64,000 bases of DNA from Gammaproteobacteria bacterium (GTDB lineage: Bacteria > Pseudomonadota > Gammaproteobacteria > Steroidobacterales > Foliamicaceae). Both the position numbers and the translations under genes were made by a program. The stretch covers positions 215,949 through 279,948 of the forward strand of contig JAPOTY010000037.1 of assembly GCA_026708965.1 (NCBI GenBank). Direction: 5' to 3'. Below, piece by piece: positions 8,704-17,780 of this stretch (the stretch's first letter is position 1; each line of letters begins with the position of its first letter). The notes under the pieces are model-generated. The model was not told the origin of the DNA. It made no database searches and worked only from the letters and a program-made list of their open reading frames with translations.

Positions 8704-10509
8704 TCAGCGCGGCTCGCGCAGGGCTTCCGCAACGAACTCCGCCATCAACGCTCCCATGCGCGGATCGTCATTCGGCGGCCGCCACATGGCCCAGGTTCCG
8801 CGATACTGTTGCTGCACGGGCCGGTCATCCGACGGCTTTCCCAAAGAAGGGTCATAGCCGAGATGGCCGTAGGGCGCCATATCAAAACCGAGCGAGGGAT
8901 CCATATCGTTGCGGCGGCGATCGGCCGGCGTCTGGCGCTCGGGAGGGTACGGGCGCCCGTCAGCGCAGCCGCCCAATTCGAGGCAACAAGCTGCCTTTGC
9001 GGCGCCCTGCCGGCAATCGGTATCCACCCAGTTTCCCCAGTAGTCGGCAAAAGGATGGCCCGCGGACGGATAACGGCCGAAATCGCCATCCTCGTAGTAC
9101 AGCCAAGTGCGGTAGCCGATTTCCTTGCCGATCTGGTTGGGCACCTCAACCATGTTGAGCACCGATTCCGCGACGATCTGGGGGAAAGCCACCACAATAT
9201 GCCCGACGCCTTCCGAACGCAGGCGATCCAGCGCCTCCCAATAGCGGTAGCCCCACTTGCCCTCGGGATGCGCCCCGGGCTGCTCGTAAAGCGCCGCGTA
9301 GCCGAGATTCTCGCCGCGCATCGCCCGGCTGCGCTCGTAGCGGCCGGCGGGAGACTCGGGCATCGCCTCGTTGATCACCATGTCGCCCGCCCAAGCGCCG
9401 ACGATGCGGCGCTTCTTGAGTTGCGGATACAGGCGCAACAGCTCTTGCTCAATCATCTGGTGCAGCGTGAGGGTGTCGTTGATCTTGGGGTCGAAGCACT
9501 CGTCGTAACGGCGCAGGGCATGCCCGAGAAGCACGATGCCGGTGTTCGCCTCGGCGACATCCGGGTTGAATCTGCGGGCGATGCCCTCGGCGTGCAGCAA
9601 GGCCAGTTGCGGCGAGGCGACCACGGGGTTGGGCGCCTCTTCAAGGCTTACGCTGCGATCGACCTCGGGCGGCCCCAGCGACCGGGTCCAGCCTTCCGGC
9701 TCCACGGGATAGGAGCCGCGCATCAGGTCTTTGGGATCATTGAGCCAGCGCAGCGGCACAGGGTCGCCGCCCTCGCCTGCTTCATGGGCCAGCCGCCGCC
9801 TGAGCGTGCTCACCACATCGTGCGTCTTGGAGAAGCGGGCGCCGCCCACGGTCATATCGATCGCCAGAATCTCCGTGACGCCCTGGGCCAGAAGCCGCGG
9901 AATGGGGCCATCCACGTTATGGCGCTCGGGATCGCAATCGGGCCACGGATCATCCGCCGGCCCGCAATACGTGAGCGCCCGCCCTCCGGCGGAGCCGGGG
10001 CCGTACACCAGGCGCGGCCAGGGGTGATGCTTCGGATCGGCCGCCATCCACGACGCGAGATCCACTACGAAGCGCACACCGAGCGCTTTGGAGCGCGCCT
10101 CAAGCGCCTTCTCCAGCGCGCGCATCTGCGAAAAAGTGATCCCGTAAAACGGGCTGGAGCCGCCGACCCGCTCGTATTCGAAGCTGTACTTGAGCGCTTC
10201 CTTGGGACCGTTGCCGAACTGCATGAAGCGGGGCCATATCCGCGGGTCCCAGAGGAAACGCTGATAAACGGGGCTGTTTGGGTCGTAGGAAAAAAGCTGC
10301 GCCGCCGTATCGAACGCTCCGCGATCGGTCCAGTCCTCCGCCCCTCCGTGGATTACGAACACCACGCCCACCACCCGCTCGGCGGCCTCCGCATGCAGAG
10401 GCGCAAATCCCGCCATGAAGCCCAGCAGCGCCGAAAGCAGGCAGGCGGATGCGCCTGTTAAAGCGGGCGCGGAAAAGGGGCGGAGACGGCGGGCCGCGCG
10501 CAAACTCAT
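8704..10509 (-). CDS. Exported 601-residue protein of unknown function
   Basis: I do not recognise a characterised family. The N-terminus is a signal peptide (basic start, then hydrophobic SALLGFMAGFAPLHAEA). The mature protein starts RVVGVVFVIHGG, and later has GIVLLGHALRRYDECFDP and GYAALYEQPGAHPEGKWGY; the two H-G strands faintly recall chelatase or alpha/beta hydrolase folds, but no catalytic set is clear. Cysteines cluster near the C-terminus (AAKAACCLELGGCADG) and in CGPADDPWPDCDPE, suggesting disulfides or metal binding. Its ATG overlaps the stop of the FAD oxidase gene (ATGA), so translation is coupled. A DUF1838 gene follows. Shared regulation with a flavin oxidase suggests a catabolic or detoxifying role; this is inference only. 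Confidence 0.6.
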   Translation of the reverse strand: MSLRAARRLRPFSAPALTGASACLLSALLGFMAGFAPLHAEAAERVVGVVFVIHGGAEDWTDRGAFDTAAQLFSYDPNSPVYQRFLWDPRIWPRFMQFGNGPKEALKYSFEYERVGGSSPFYGITFSQMRALEKALEARSKALGVRFVVDLASWMAADPKHHPWPRLVYGPGSAGGRALTYCGPADDPWPDCDPERHNVDGPIPRLLAQGVTEILAIDMTVGGARFSKTHDVVSTLRRRLAHEAGEGGDPVPLRWLNDPKDLMRGSYPVEPEGWTRSLGPPEVDRSVSLEEAPNPVVASPQLALLHAEGIARRFNPDVAEANTGIVLLGHALRRYDECFDPKINDTLTLHQMIEQELLRLYPQLKKRRIVGAWAGDMVINEAMPESPAGRYERSRAMRGENLGYAALYEQPGAHPEGKWGYRYWEALDRLRSEGVGHIVVAFPQIVAESVLNMVEVPNQIGKEIGYRTWLYYEDGDFGRYPSAGHPFADYWGNWVDTDCRQGAAKAACCLELGGCADGRPYPPERQTPADRRRNDMDPSLGFDMAPYGHLGYDPSLGKPSDDRPVQQQYRGTWAMWRPPNDDPRMGALMAEFVAEALREPR

Positions 10510-12077
10510 GGCGCGCCCAAGCCCAAGGCGCCAGGATTCATCAGGTTATCGGGGTCCACGCCGCCCTTGAAGGCCCGCAGCAGCCTTTCCGCTTCCGGCT
10601 GCCTGCCGCGCAAATACGGATAGGTCTTGCCCACCTGCAAATGGATCGCGCCCACCTCCCAGAAAATATCCAGGATCTTCCGGCGCAATTCCGCCACCAG
10701 CGCCCGGCCCTCGGGGTTCTCGTCGTGCTCAGGCAGCGTCTTGAGGTAGTCCTGCGGCATGAAACGCTTATGGAATACCGTTTGGCTGTCCTCCCAGTAG
10801 AACACCGGCTCGTACAGGAACGCATTGGAGCTGACGGTCATGAACATCGCGCCCTTATCGACGCGCAGCTCCTTCATGCGGCTTGCGTTCTCTTCGTACA
10901 GGCCCACGAGCCGACGGCGGAATTCCGCCACCCGGGAAAACGGCATGATCCCGTGCATCGGCACCCAGCGCTCGCCCTTCACGCCCAAAACGGAGTACAT
11001 GGGGATAAAGGGCATGGCCCGCAGCACCGTGGGCACGGTATTGGCTATTTCCGTTCCATGCGGGCGCATGGTTTCGCGAACGAGCTTGAGCTTGGTTTTC
11101 ACTTCCGCGGCGCTGTGCCCTTCCACCACATAATGCACGGAGTGGCTGAAACCGCCGAAGAACCGCTTCCCGGCCAGCGCCATGCGGGCCAACCGGCGGG
11201 CCGCCTCCAGCGGATTGGATGAATCGCGGGCCACGTTCCATACCGCCCGCGCGGCATCGGAAGTATTGGTTTTAGTGAGCTGCCCCTGCTGAAGCTTGGG
11301 ATCAAGGCCGTAGTTGTCCGCCACCACGCCTAAGCGCGCCACTGCCGACATCCCGGCGGCCATGCCGCCAAATGAATCGAAGCCGAACGAAGCCGTGCCG
11401 GTTTTGGGCGGGCGCCGGATCAAGCGCAGCGTGATGCGCGCCTTGATCCCCATAGCGCCCGTATCCCCGGTGAACAGGCCGGTCAGGTCCGGGCCGTACC
11501 AGCGGAAAAACGGCGTGGACGTGCTGATCGATGCGGATCCTGTGCGCAGCAGTTCGCCGTTGCCCAAAACCACATCGAACGACAGCACCGATTCCGCGGA
11601 AAGGCCATGGTTGCCGGTGCCCAGGCTCGCCGAGTTCTGCGAGGTGGATCCGCCCACCGTGGCCTTCAACCCTGAAAAAGGCCCCCAGAACGGGGTGCGC
11701 AGCTTCTCCTTGGCCAAGGCCGCATTAAGGCGCTCCCAAGTAACCGCCGGCTCCACGGTCACGTACATATCGGTGGCATTGATCTCAATAATGCGGTTCA
11801 GCCGCGAGGTATCCACCAGCAGCGAGTGCGCCGTGGCCGGCAGATAGCCGTCGGTGTAGGACGCGCCGCCGCCGCGGGGCACCAAAGCCAAGCCGCCGCG
11901 CAAAGCGATGCGGGCCGCTTCCTGCAATTCCTCCACCGTGCCGGGGCGGATGACCGCCAGCGGCATTTCGCGCGCGTTATAAACGTCCATGGCGAAGTAG
12001 CGGCGTTCGGCATCATCCGTTACCACATGCTCGCCGCCCAAAAGGCCGGACAGTTCCTGAAGAATCTCCTGACTCAT
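10506..12077 (-). CDS. FAD-binding oxidoreductase (GlcD / vanillyl-alcohol oxidase fold)
   Basis: A 523-residue flavoprotein of the PCMH-type FAD family. The FAD domain is visible at about residues 38-230: GLALVPRGGGASYTDGYLP, LVDTSRLNRI, and the pyrophosphate-binding run ATVGGSTSQNSASLGTGNHG. The C-terminal half is the FAD-oxidase C domain (HLQVGKTYPYLRGRQPEAER near the end). ATG 12077 has a GGAGGG site. There is no signal peptide, so it acts in the cytoplasm or at the inner membrane face. It would oxidise a hydroxy acid or an aromatic alcohol, substrate unknown. It is the first gene of the unit with the 601-residue exported protein and the Tat DUF1838 protein. Confidence 0.8.
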   Translation of the reverse strand: MSQEILQELSGLLGGEHVVTDDAERRYFAMDVYNAREMPLAVIRPGTVEELQEAARIALRGGLALVPRGGGASYTDGYLPATAHSLLVDTSRLNRIIEINATDMYVTVEPAVTWERLNAALAKEKLRTPFWGPFSGLKATVGGSTSQNSASLGTGNHGLSAESVLSFDVVLGNGELLRTGSASISTSTPFFRWYGPDLTGLFTGDTGAMGIKARITLRLIRRPPKTGTASFGFDSFGGMAAGMSAVARLGVVADNYGLDPKLQQGQLTKTNTSDAARAVWNVARDSSNPLEAARRLARMALAGKRFFGGFSHSVHYVVEGHSAAEVKTKLKLVRETMRPHGTEIANTVPTVLRAMPFIPMYSVLGVKGERWVPMHGIMPFSRVAEFRRRLVGLYEENASRMKELRVDKGAMFMTVSSNAFLYEPVFYWEDSQTVFHKRFMPQDYLKTLPEHDENPEGRALVAELRRKILDIFWEVGAIHLQVGKTYPYLRGRQPEAERLLRAFKGGVDPDNLMNPGALGLGAP

Positions 12078-12103
12078 GATCCCTCCATTTTGCCGGGCCG
12101 ATT

Positions 12104-15100
12104 CTAGCAGCCCGCGCCGAAAACCCGCCGCTTGCCCAAGGCCAAGCTGGATTCAGCGGCCTGGGCGAGCGGAATGCCATTCCGATAGCGGATGCGGCGT
12201 GACGGATAGGCCGGAATGCGCTGCGGCGAGAGCACGCCGGTGAGGTTCATGGGGTCGGCGCTTGCGATGTCCAAGCTTAAATCCAGCCGCTTCCCGCGCC
12301 GAAGCGCACGGATCATTTCCACCGCTTCGGGCGAGGCGAACTGCTCGCCGCTGAAACCGCTGACAAAACGCCCGCCCCGCAACTCGCCGCGCGCTTCCAT
12401 GCGCCGGTACGTTCTCAGCCATATCCGCCACGGAGGCAGGCTCTTTTCGCGCAGCAGCAGCGCCCTGAAAACCACGCCGTAGCGTCGAATCATGGACTCG
12501 GCCAGATACCGGACACGTTCTTCCTCGTCGATCTCCCCGGCCGGCGGTTCGCAAAGAGCCGACCAGCGCCCGCCCGCTTGAACACCGCTGAGACGGGCCC
12601 GCAATCCGCCAAAGCGCGGCCGTTTGCCGGCGCGCGTGATCAATGCCCGCAAACCGGTAAAGCTGTCCGAGGTCGCCAGCCCCGATGCCGCCAGTTCGCT
12701 GAGGGCCATCTCCACCTGGCTGCGCAGCATGCCGGTGCCGCGCGCCACGCCGAGGAAGAAATCGGCGCCCCGCGCGCGCAGGTTCTCGAACACGGCCCGC
12801 GCTCCAAAGGAAAGACCTTCCAGCCGCGCCGGAGATACCGGCCATAATTCGAGGAATTCCCGCCGCAGCAGACAGACAGGGGTATTCGCCGCCATACGCC
12901 TCCGGGCGCCGCCGACCGCAGGTTCAGCACGCTTCCACAACCATTCCCCGGAAGCCAGAACCTGATCCAGCATTGGCGGGGAGAAATCCTCAACCCGCGC
13001 TGGCAGCACGCTGCTTTCCCAGGCCGCAGCCGGAGCGGCACTGCCCTCCAGCCGCTCCAGCGCCAGCCGCAGCGACTCAGGCCCGCGCCGGGTTTCGCCG
13101 GCAAGCCCCTGCCAGTAAAAAAGGAACGCAGTGAATTCCGCCGGGCTTACCGGCCGAACCTGCTGTCGCAGCGACTTGAGCGTTCGCCGGTGGATACGGG
13201 CCAGCAGTCCGCGCTCGCACCACTCCTCCTGGCCGCCGCCGGCTTGTGCCGCAGCGGAACGGAATTTCCCCCTCACCACGAATCCTTCGCTCTCCAAGGC
13301 GGCCAGCGCTTCCGCTGCCGCGGTCGGAGTCAGCGCCAGCGGCAAAGCCAGCTCCGCCGCGGTAACCGGGCCAAGCACTTCCAGCCGGCTGCGCAGCAAT
13401 TCGCGAATCGCCGCGGTTCGGGCGGTCGAGCGCGGAGCGCAGGCCGCGCGCAACTCGGCGCTGCGCTCGATGCAGGCCCAGTGAGTCCGCCCGTCCGGCG
13501 CAGCGACCCCAAGCGCCCTGCCCTGACCGGCCAGCTCGGCTAGGATTTCGGCATGCTCGCTCAGTTCCGCCTCGGTCATGAAACCGGCCACATTGAGCGC
13601 GTCGTGCAGCTCATCGGCATCGCGCGGCCGCGGCCAAGCTTGCGCGCATACCTCGGCGATCGCTTGCGGATCGGGCCGCGCGAGCATGGCCGCTTCCTCT
13701 GCATCCATTAGGTGCCGGGCGCGGATGGCTTGCGTTCGCCGCTCCTCGGCAGGCGCATCGTCGAGGAAAGCATAGGGCTTTGCCACGATCACCTCCTGCG
13801 CCAGCACCGAAGGAGAAGCAGGTTCGGCAAATACCACGGAGGCTTTGCCTGCCTCAAGCTTCTCCAGCAACAGCTGCAGCCCCTCGGCATCCATCAGCTC
13901 GTGCAGGCAGTCGTCAAGCGTCTGCTTGACCAGCGGGTGGTCGGGAATGGCGCGTTCGCCTGCGAGGTTCTCCGCGCAAGCCACGACATCGGGAAATAAC
14001 GCAACCATCAGATCCTCGGCATCGCTGCGCTGGAATTGCGCCGGACGACGCTCGCCGTTGCGGGTGCGAACCACCGCCAGCGCCGTCGTGGCCGCCCAAC
14101 GCCACCGTGCCGGAAACATCGGAGAATCCAGGACAGCTTGGATGAGCACGCCGCGCGATGACGACGACTTGAGCCAGCCGACAATATCCGGGAGCGGAAA
14201 GCTGTGGCCGGGACCGAGAGAAATCACGATGCTGTCGTCCAGCGCCGCTGCCTGAGGCTCGATATTGAACTTCCGGCAGATGCGCTTTCGCAGCGCCAGC
14301 CCCCAGGCGCGGTTCAGGCGCGACCCCAGCGGCGAATGGATCACCACATGCATGTCGCCCAGCTCATCGAGAAAACGCTCCACCACGAATCGCCCCGTGC
14401 CCGGCAGAGCGCCGAGCGTGGCGCGGCCCGCCGCCAGATACTCCGCCGCCTGGCGCGCCGCTTCCGCCGAGGCGCCAGAAATCGCCTCAAGCCAGATGGC
14501 CGGATCCTTGCCGGCGGCAAGCTTGGCATCCACGCCGTCGAGCAACTCCGCCACGCTCTGCGATAGTTCACGGCTTCTGCCGGGAGCCTCGCCGAACCAG
14601 AACGGAATGGTGGGCGGAGCGCCTTGCGCATCCTCCGCGTAAACCTTCCCCGAAGCCACGCGCAACACGCGGTAGGAAACGTTTCCCAGCTGAAAAATAT
14701 CGCCGGGCAGGCTTTCAAAGGCGAAATCCTCGTTCAGCGTGCCGATGCGCGTCTCTGAGGGAGCCAGCAGCACATCGTAGTCGAACTGATCGGGAATCGT
14801 GCCGCCATTCGTCAGCGCTGTAATGCGCGCGGCCCGGCGCGGGCGCAATTTTTCTTTCACGCTGTCGTAGTGCAAGTAGGCGCCGGAGCGGCCGCGGCGC
14901 GTTGAATAACCTTCGGCGAGCATCTGCGCCAGCCGGAGAAACTGTTTGCGCTCAAGGTTGCGATAGGGCCATGCGCGGGCGAACGTTTCATGCAGCTCGG
15001 CCATGTCCCGCTCGCCACAGGCGCATTCGGCAACGATCTGCTGCGCCAGCACGTCGGCGGCGCCGGGAGGAATATGGATTTCCTCGAGCGCGCCGCGCGA

Positions 15101-16267
15101 GGTAGCCTTGAGCAGCGCCAGGCTCTCCACCAGATCCGCGCGGGCCAGCGGGAACAGCCGACCCTTGGGCGTGCGGTCCACAGCATGCCCGGAACGTCCC
15201 ACCCGCTGCAGGAATACTGAAATCCCTCGCGGCGAGCCCAACTGGCACACGAGGTCCACGGCGCCGATATCAATGCCCAGCTCCAGCGAGGCGGTGGCGA
15301 TCAGAACCTTCAAGCGTCCGTTTTTGAGCCGCTGCTCGGCGGCGCGCCGATGCGCCTTCGACATGCTGCCATGGTGGGAAGCCACTGCTTCCTCGCCCAG
15401 CCGCTCGCTCAGTTGCCGGGCGGCGCGCTCGCAAAGGCGGCGGGTATTGACGAAGACCAGAGTGGAATCGTGCCGCTGGACCAGATCCGCAACGCGGTCG
15501 TAGATTTCTCCCCATACCTCCAGCGGCATCACGGCTTGCAGCGGCGATCCGGGAAGCTCCAGCGCAAGATCCCGCGTCCGACCGGCGCCGGCATCCACAA
15601 TCTCGCAGTCCTCATTGCGATTGCCGAGCAGAAAACGCGCCATCCGCTTGAGCGGCCGCTGCGTGGCGGACATGCCGATGCGCCGCAGCGGCTTGCCCGT
15701 AAGCATCTGCAGCCGCTCAAGCGTTAAGGCAAGGTGCGCCCCGCGCTTGCTGCCGGCCAAGGCATGAAGTTCATCCAGTATGACCGTGCGAACGTCGCCA
15801 AGCATTCCCCGCCCGCCTTCCGAGGTTAGCAGCAGGTAGAGCGACTCGGGCGTGGTCACCAGGATATGCGGCGGCTCCCTCAGCAATTTGCGGCGCTCGG
15901 CCGGGGAGCTGTCGCCGGTTCTCAGTCCTGCTGTGATCCCCGAAACCGCCTGGCCGGCCTCCTCAAGCGCGAGGTCGATTCCAGCCAGCGGCGCACTAAG
16001 GTTGCGGCGAACATCGTTGGAAAGCGCCCGCAACGGCGATACGTACACCACCTGCGTGCGCCCTGGAAGGCCATCCTGCCGCGAGCGCTGAAGAAGATCG
16101 TCAATCACGGCAAGGAAACCCGCCAGAGTCTTGCCCGAGCCGGTCGGCGCTGCCAGGAGCGCATGTCCGCCTGCGGCGATGGCGGGCCAGGCCCCGGACT
16201 GCACCGCAGTGGGCTGCTTGAACGACGACCGGAACCAATCGGCGACTGCGGGATGAAAGCCGGTCAT
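12104..16267 (-). CDS. lhr: Lhr-family ATP-dependent helicase
   Basis: A 1387-residue superfamily 2 helicase, the length of full-size bacterial Lhr. ATG 16267 is chosen because it gives the family start MTGFHPAVADWF; the open frame runs on into the tRNA gene, which cannot be coding, and an ATG at 16291 is the alternative. Motifs: Q-like PTAVQSGAWPAI, Walker A APTGSGKT, DELH box (ILDELHALAGSKRG), motif III SATQRPL, then TASLELGIDIGAVDLV and QRVGRSGHAVD of the second RecA domain. The long remainder is the Lhr core plus C-terminal winged-helix region. Lhr proteins unwind RNA:DNA or DNA with 3'-5' polarity and act in repair. No nuclease or ligase partner lies beside it here. Confidence 0.92.
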   Translation of the reverse strand: MTGFHPAVADWFRSSFKQPTAVQSGAWPAIAAGGHALLAAPTGSGKTLAGFLAVIDDLLQRSRQDGLPGRTQVVYVSPLRALSNDVRRNLSAPLAGIDLALEEAGQAVSGITAGLRTGDSSPAERRKLLREPPHILVTTPESLYLLLTSEGGRGMLGDVRTVILDELHALAGSKRGAHLALTLERLQMLTGKPLRRIGMSATQRPLKRMARFLLGNRNEDCEIVDAGAGRTRDLALELPGSPLQAVMPLEVWGEIYDRVADLVQRHDSTLVFVNTRRLCERAARQLSERLGEEAVASHHGSMSKAHRRAAEQRLKNGRLKVLIATASLELGIDIGAVDLVCQLGSPRGISVFLQRVGRSGHAVDRTPKGRLFPLARADLVESLALLKATSRGALEEIHIPPGAADVLAQQIVAECACGERDMAELHETFARAWPYRNLERKQFLRLAQMLAEGYSTRRGRSGAYLHYDSVKEKLRPRRAARITALTNGGTIPDQFDYDVLLAPSETRIGTLNEDFAFESLPGDIFQLGNVSYRVLRVASGKVYAEDAQGAPPTIPFWFGEAPGRSRELSQSVAELLDGVDAKLAAGKDPAIWLEAISGASAEAARQAAEYLAAGRATLGALPGTGRFVVERFLDELGDMHVVIHSPLGSRLNRAWGLALRKRICRKFNIEPQAAALDDSIVISLGPGHSFPLPDIVGWLKSSSSRGVLIQAVLDSPMFPARWRWAATTALAVVRTRNGERRPAQFQRSDAEDLMVALFPDVVACAENLAGERAIPDHPLVKQTLDDCLHELMDAEGLQLLLEKLEAGKASVVFAEPASPSVLAQEVIVAKPYAFLDDAPAEERRTQAIRARHLMDAEEAAMLARPDPQAIAEVCAQAWPRPRDADELHDALNVAGFMTEAELSEHAEILAELAGQGRALGVAAPDGRTHWACIERSAELRAACAPRSTARTAAIRELLRSRLEVLGPVTAAELALPLALTPTAAAEALAALESEGFVVRGKFRSAAAQAGGGQEEWCERGLLARIHRRTLKSLRQQVRPVSPAEFTAFLFYWQGLAGETRRGPESLRLALERLEGSAAPAAAWESSVLPARVEDFSPPMLDQVLASGEWLWKRAEPAVGGARRRMAANTPVCLLRREFLELWPVSPARLEGLSFGARAVFENLRARGADFFLGVARGTGMLRSQVEMALSELAASGLATSDSFTGLRALITRAGKRPRFGGLRARLSGVQAGGRWSALCEPPAGEIDEEERVRYLAESMIRRYGVVFRALLLREKSLPPWRIWLRTYRRMEARGELRGGRFVSGFSGEQFASPEAVEMIRALRRGKRLDLSLDIASADPMNLTGVLSPQRIPAYPSRRIRYRNGIPLAQAAESSLALGKRRVFGAGC

Positions 16268-16351
16268 CGCCGCGCAGCCCCGGCGGCGCATGGCGCCAGC
16301 CTGCAAAATCGGTGTCTTAGGGCGGCGTGGGACACTCGGACGCAGAAAATA

Positions 16352-16427
16352 TGGTAGGCGCGAGTGGAATTGAACCACCGACCCCTTGCATGTCAAGCAA
16401 GTGCTCTAACCCCTGAGCTACGCGCCT
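16352..16427 (-). tRNA. tRNA-Val (anticodon GAC)
   Basis: Read on the minus strand, the 5' AGGCGCG and 3' CGCGCCT form a 7-bp acceptor stem, followed by A and an encoded CCA. The D arm contains TAGCTCAGGGGTTAGAG, the anticodon stem CTTGC/GCAAG encloses TTGACAT (anticodon GAC, reading GTC), and the T arm carries GGTTCAATTCC. All arms close with Watson-Crick pairs. It lies between lhr and nrtR on the same strand as both. Confidence 0.97.
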
Positions 16428-16494
16428 GCTTCGGTATGGCGCCAATATACACGAAGCGGCATGCGCCAAGCCGTTTGTGCAAGACCCGGCTGCG

Positions 16495-17409
16495 TCAGGA
16501 GAGCACGCCGGCGGCGCGCCGCTCGTCGAGCACATCGCTACGAAAACGGTACAGCCGCGCTGGCCGCCCGCCAGTGCCCTCCCTATGCACTCCGGTATCC
16601 TCAACCAAGCGCTGGTTTGCTACGAGACGCCGGAAATTCTGTTTGTGCAGGCCGCGGCCTATGATCGATTCAATCACCCGCTGCAGTTCAAACAGCGTGA
16701 ACTCCGCCGGCATCAGTTCAAACACCACCGGCCTATAGCGCAGTTTCCCCCGCATCCGCCCAAGAGCGGTGGCGAGGATGCGCCGATGATCCAACGCCAT
16801 GCCTGAGCCGCTCAGGATGCGCGAGGCCGGCGCCGGGGCGCCCCGGTCGTGCCAGGCTTCGCTCACCAGCGCCGCTTCATAGAGCAGTTCATAGCGCTCA
16901 AGAACAAGATCGGGATTCCAGCCAGCCTTGCCCAGGCCAAGGCAGCGGTCGATCCGGACGGCGCGCGCCGCGCGAGTGGCATCGGCGCGCGCCCTGCCCT
17001 TCCAGGCTCCAAGGGACTGCCGGATCGGATCGCGCTGCCCTTGCTCCATGCGCTGGTCTTCCCAAGGAAAGAATTCGTAACAGCGCCGCCATTCCGCGCT
17101 GGCTGAGCACAGGTCATGCCGCACCAGCGCAAGATACGCCACGGTGATGGTTCGGTCGGGAACGCGCGGCCAGAAATTGCGGCGCCGGTCGCCGAAGGTG
17201 TAGAGCTGCTCCAGCCATGCGGGCTCCAGCCCCACTTGGCGCCGCAGCAGCCGCCGGGTGCCGAATTCCAGCGTTTGGTCGCGCGTGATCCGCAGGCGGT
17301 CGCCGGGCAATCTGGCCTTGCCTTCGTCCCTAAGCGCCAGAACCATGGGTTCGTTGTCAGCCACGGTCAATACAACCGCGCTGAGCTCCACGCTGATCGC
17401 TTCAGTCAC
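16495..17409 (-). CDS. nrtR: NrtR-type regulator (Nudix-like domain plus winged helix)
   Basis: A 304-residue protein with an N-terminal Nudix-like fold (SVELSAVVLTVADNEPMVLA, then GLEPAWLEQLYTFGDRRRNF) and a C-terminal NrtR winged helix (EFTLFELQRVIESIIGRGLH, then NFRRLVANQRLVEDTG and GGRPARLYRF). I do not see an intact GX5EX7REUXEEXGU Nudix catalytic box, as usual for sensor-type NrtR proteins. NrtR repressors bind ADP-ribose or related metabolites and control NAD synthesis. The gene starts with GTG and diverges from nadA, its probable target, across a spacer of 426 bases. The central part (RADATRAARAVRIDRCLGLG) is longer than in small NrtR proteins. Confidence 0.8.
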   Translation of the reverse strand: MTEAISVELSAVVLTVADNEPMVLALRDEGKARLPGDRLRITRDQTLEFGTRRLLRRQVGLEPAWLEQLYTFGDRRRNFWPRVPDRTITVAYLALVRHDLCSASAEWRRCYEFFPWEDQRMEQGQRDPIRQSLGAWKGRARADATRAARAVRIDRCLGLGKAGWNPDLVLERYELLYEAALVSEAWHDRGAPAPASRILSGSGMALDHRRILATALGRMRGKLRYRPVVFELMPAEFTLFELQRVIESIIGRGLHKQNFRRLVANQRLVEDTGVHREGTGGRPARLYRFRSDVLDERRAAGVLS

Positions 17410-17462
17410 TCCGTCATTCTAGCCCGCCTATCCCTCCATTCCCCAGTCCAGCCTAATCCTTC

Positions 17463-17583
17463 GGTGCCTTCCTGATGCCTTCTTTTCAGGAGCGTTGAAG
17501 CCAGGATGGCGGAACCGAGCCAGTGGGCGCCAATAGCTTGGCGCGCACAGCGCCTCTTGAAAAGAGGGCATCAGGAAGGCACC
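17463..17583. repeat. Large imperfect hairpin repeat, second type
   Basis: Inverted arms at 17463-17494 and 17551-17583 pair over about 28-30 positions with few mismatches (shared run GGTGCCTTCCTGATGCC, then TCTTTTCA). The 56-base interior holds two smaller perfect inverted repeats, GCCA/TGGC and GCGCCAA/TTGGCGC. The topology copies that of the hairpin 30 bases downstream, but the interior is unrelated in sequence. With that neighbour it fills most of the 426-base gap between nrtR and nadA; I see no gene there. Confidence 0.85.
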
Positions 17584-17613
17584 TCTATCCGAATAAGCAA
17601 ATGAGCAGCTGTA

Positions 17614-17723
17614 GCCTTTCTTGTCATCCTCCTCTTCCGGGAGTGTCGGCGACAGGGATGTCGCCGCCAAGCCCCATGGATGGGTTCATGCGTCTCCCGG
17701 AAGAGGAGGATGACAAGAAAGGC
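17614..17723 (-). repeat. Hairpin repeat family, copy 1
   Basis: Perfect 30-bp arms (17614-17643 with 17694-17723) flank a 50-base interior. Read on the minus strand the interior begins ACGCATGAACCC and contains two nested inverted repeats, CCCAT/ATGGG and CGGCGACA/TGTCGCCG. The same interior recurs at 41465-41512 and 60388-60437, with arms of different sequence. It lies in the nrtR-nadA spacer, about 58 bases upstream of the nadA -35 box. Short reading frames through it are spurious. Confidence 0.95.
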
Positions 17724-17780
17724 GGGATCGAAGCATCCAGACAATCCCGGCAGAGGAATTGGCGGGAGGGCGGAGGGTGT

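Noticed and set aside
8512-10461. A 649-codon open frame on the plus strand opposite the 601-residue gene
   Set aside because: It is antisense to a gene with a signal peptide and coupled start, and its arginine- and histidine-rich composition is typical of GC-rich shadow frames.
16268-16396. N-terminal extension of lhr
   Set aside because: It would run into the tRNA-Val gene, and the family start fits position 16267.
17614-17723. CRISPR array or simple terminator as the explanation for the hairpin family
   Set aside because: Copies are scattered tens of kilobases apart with no spacers, lack T-runs, and one lies between divergent genes.
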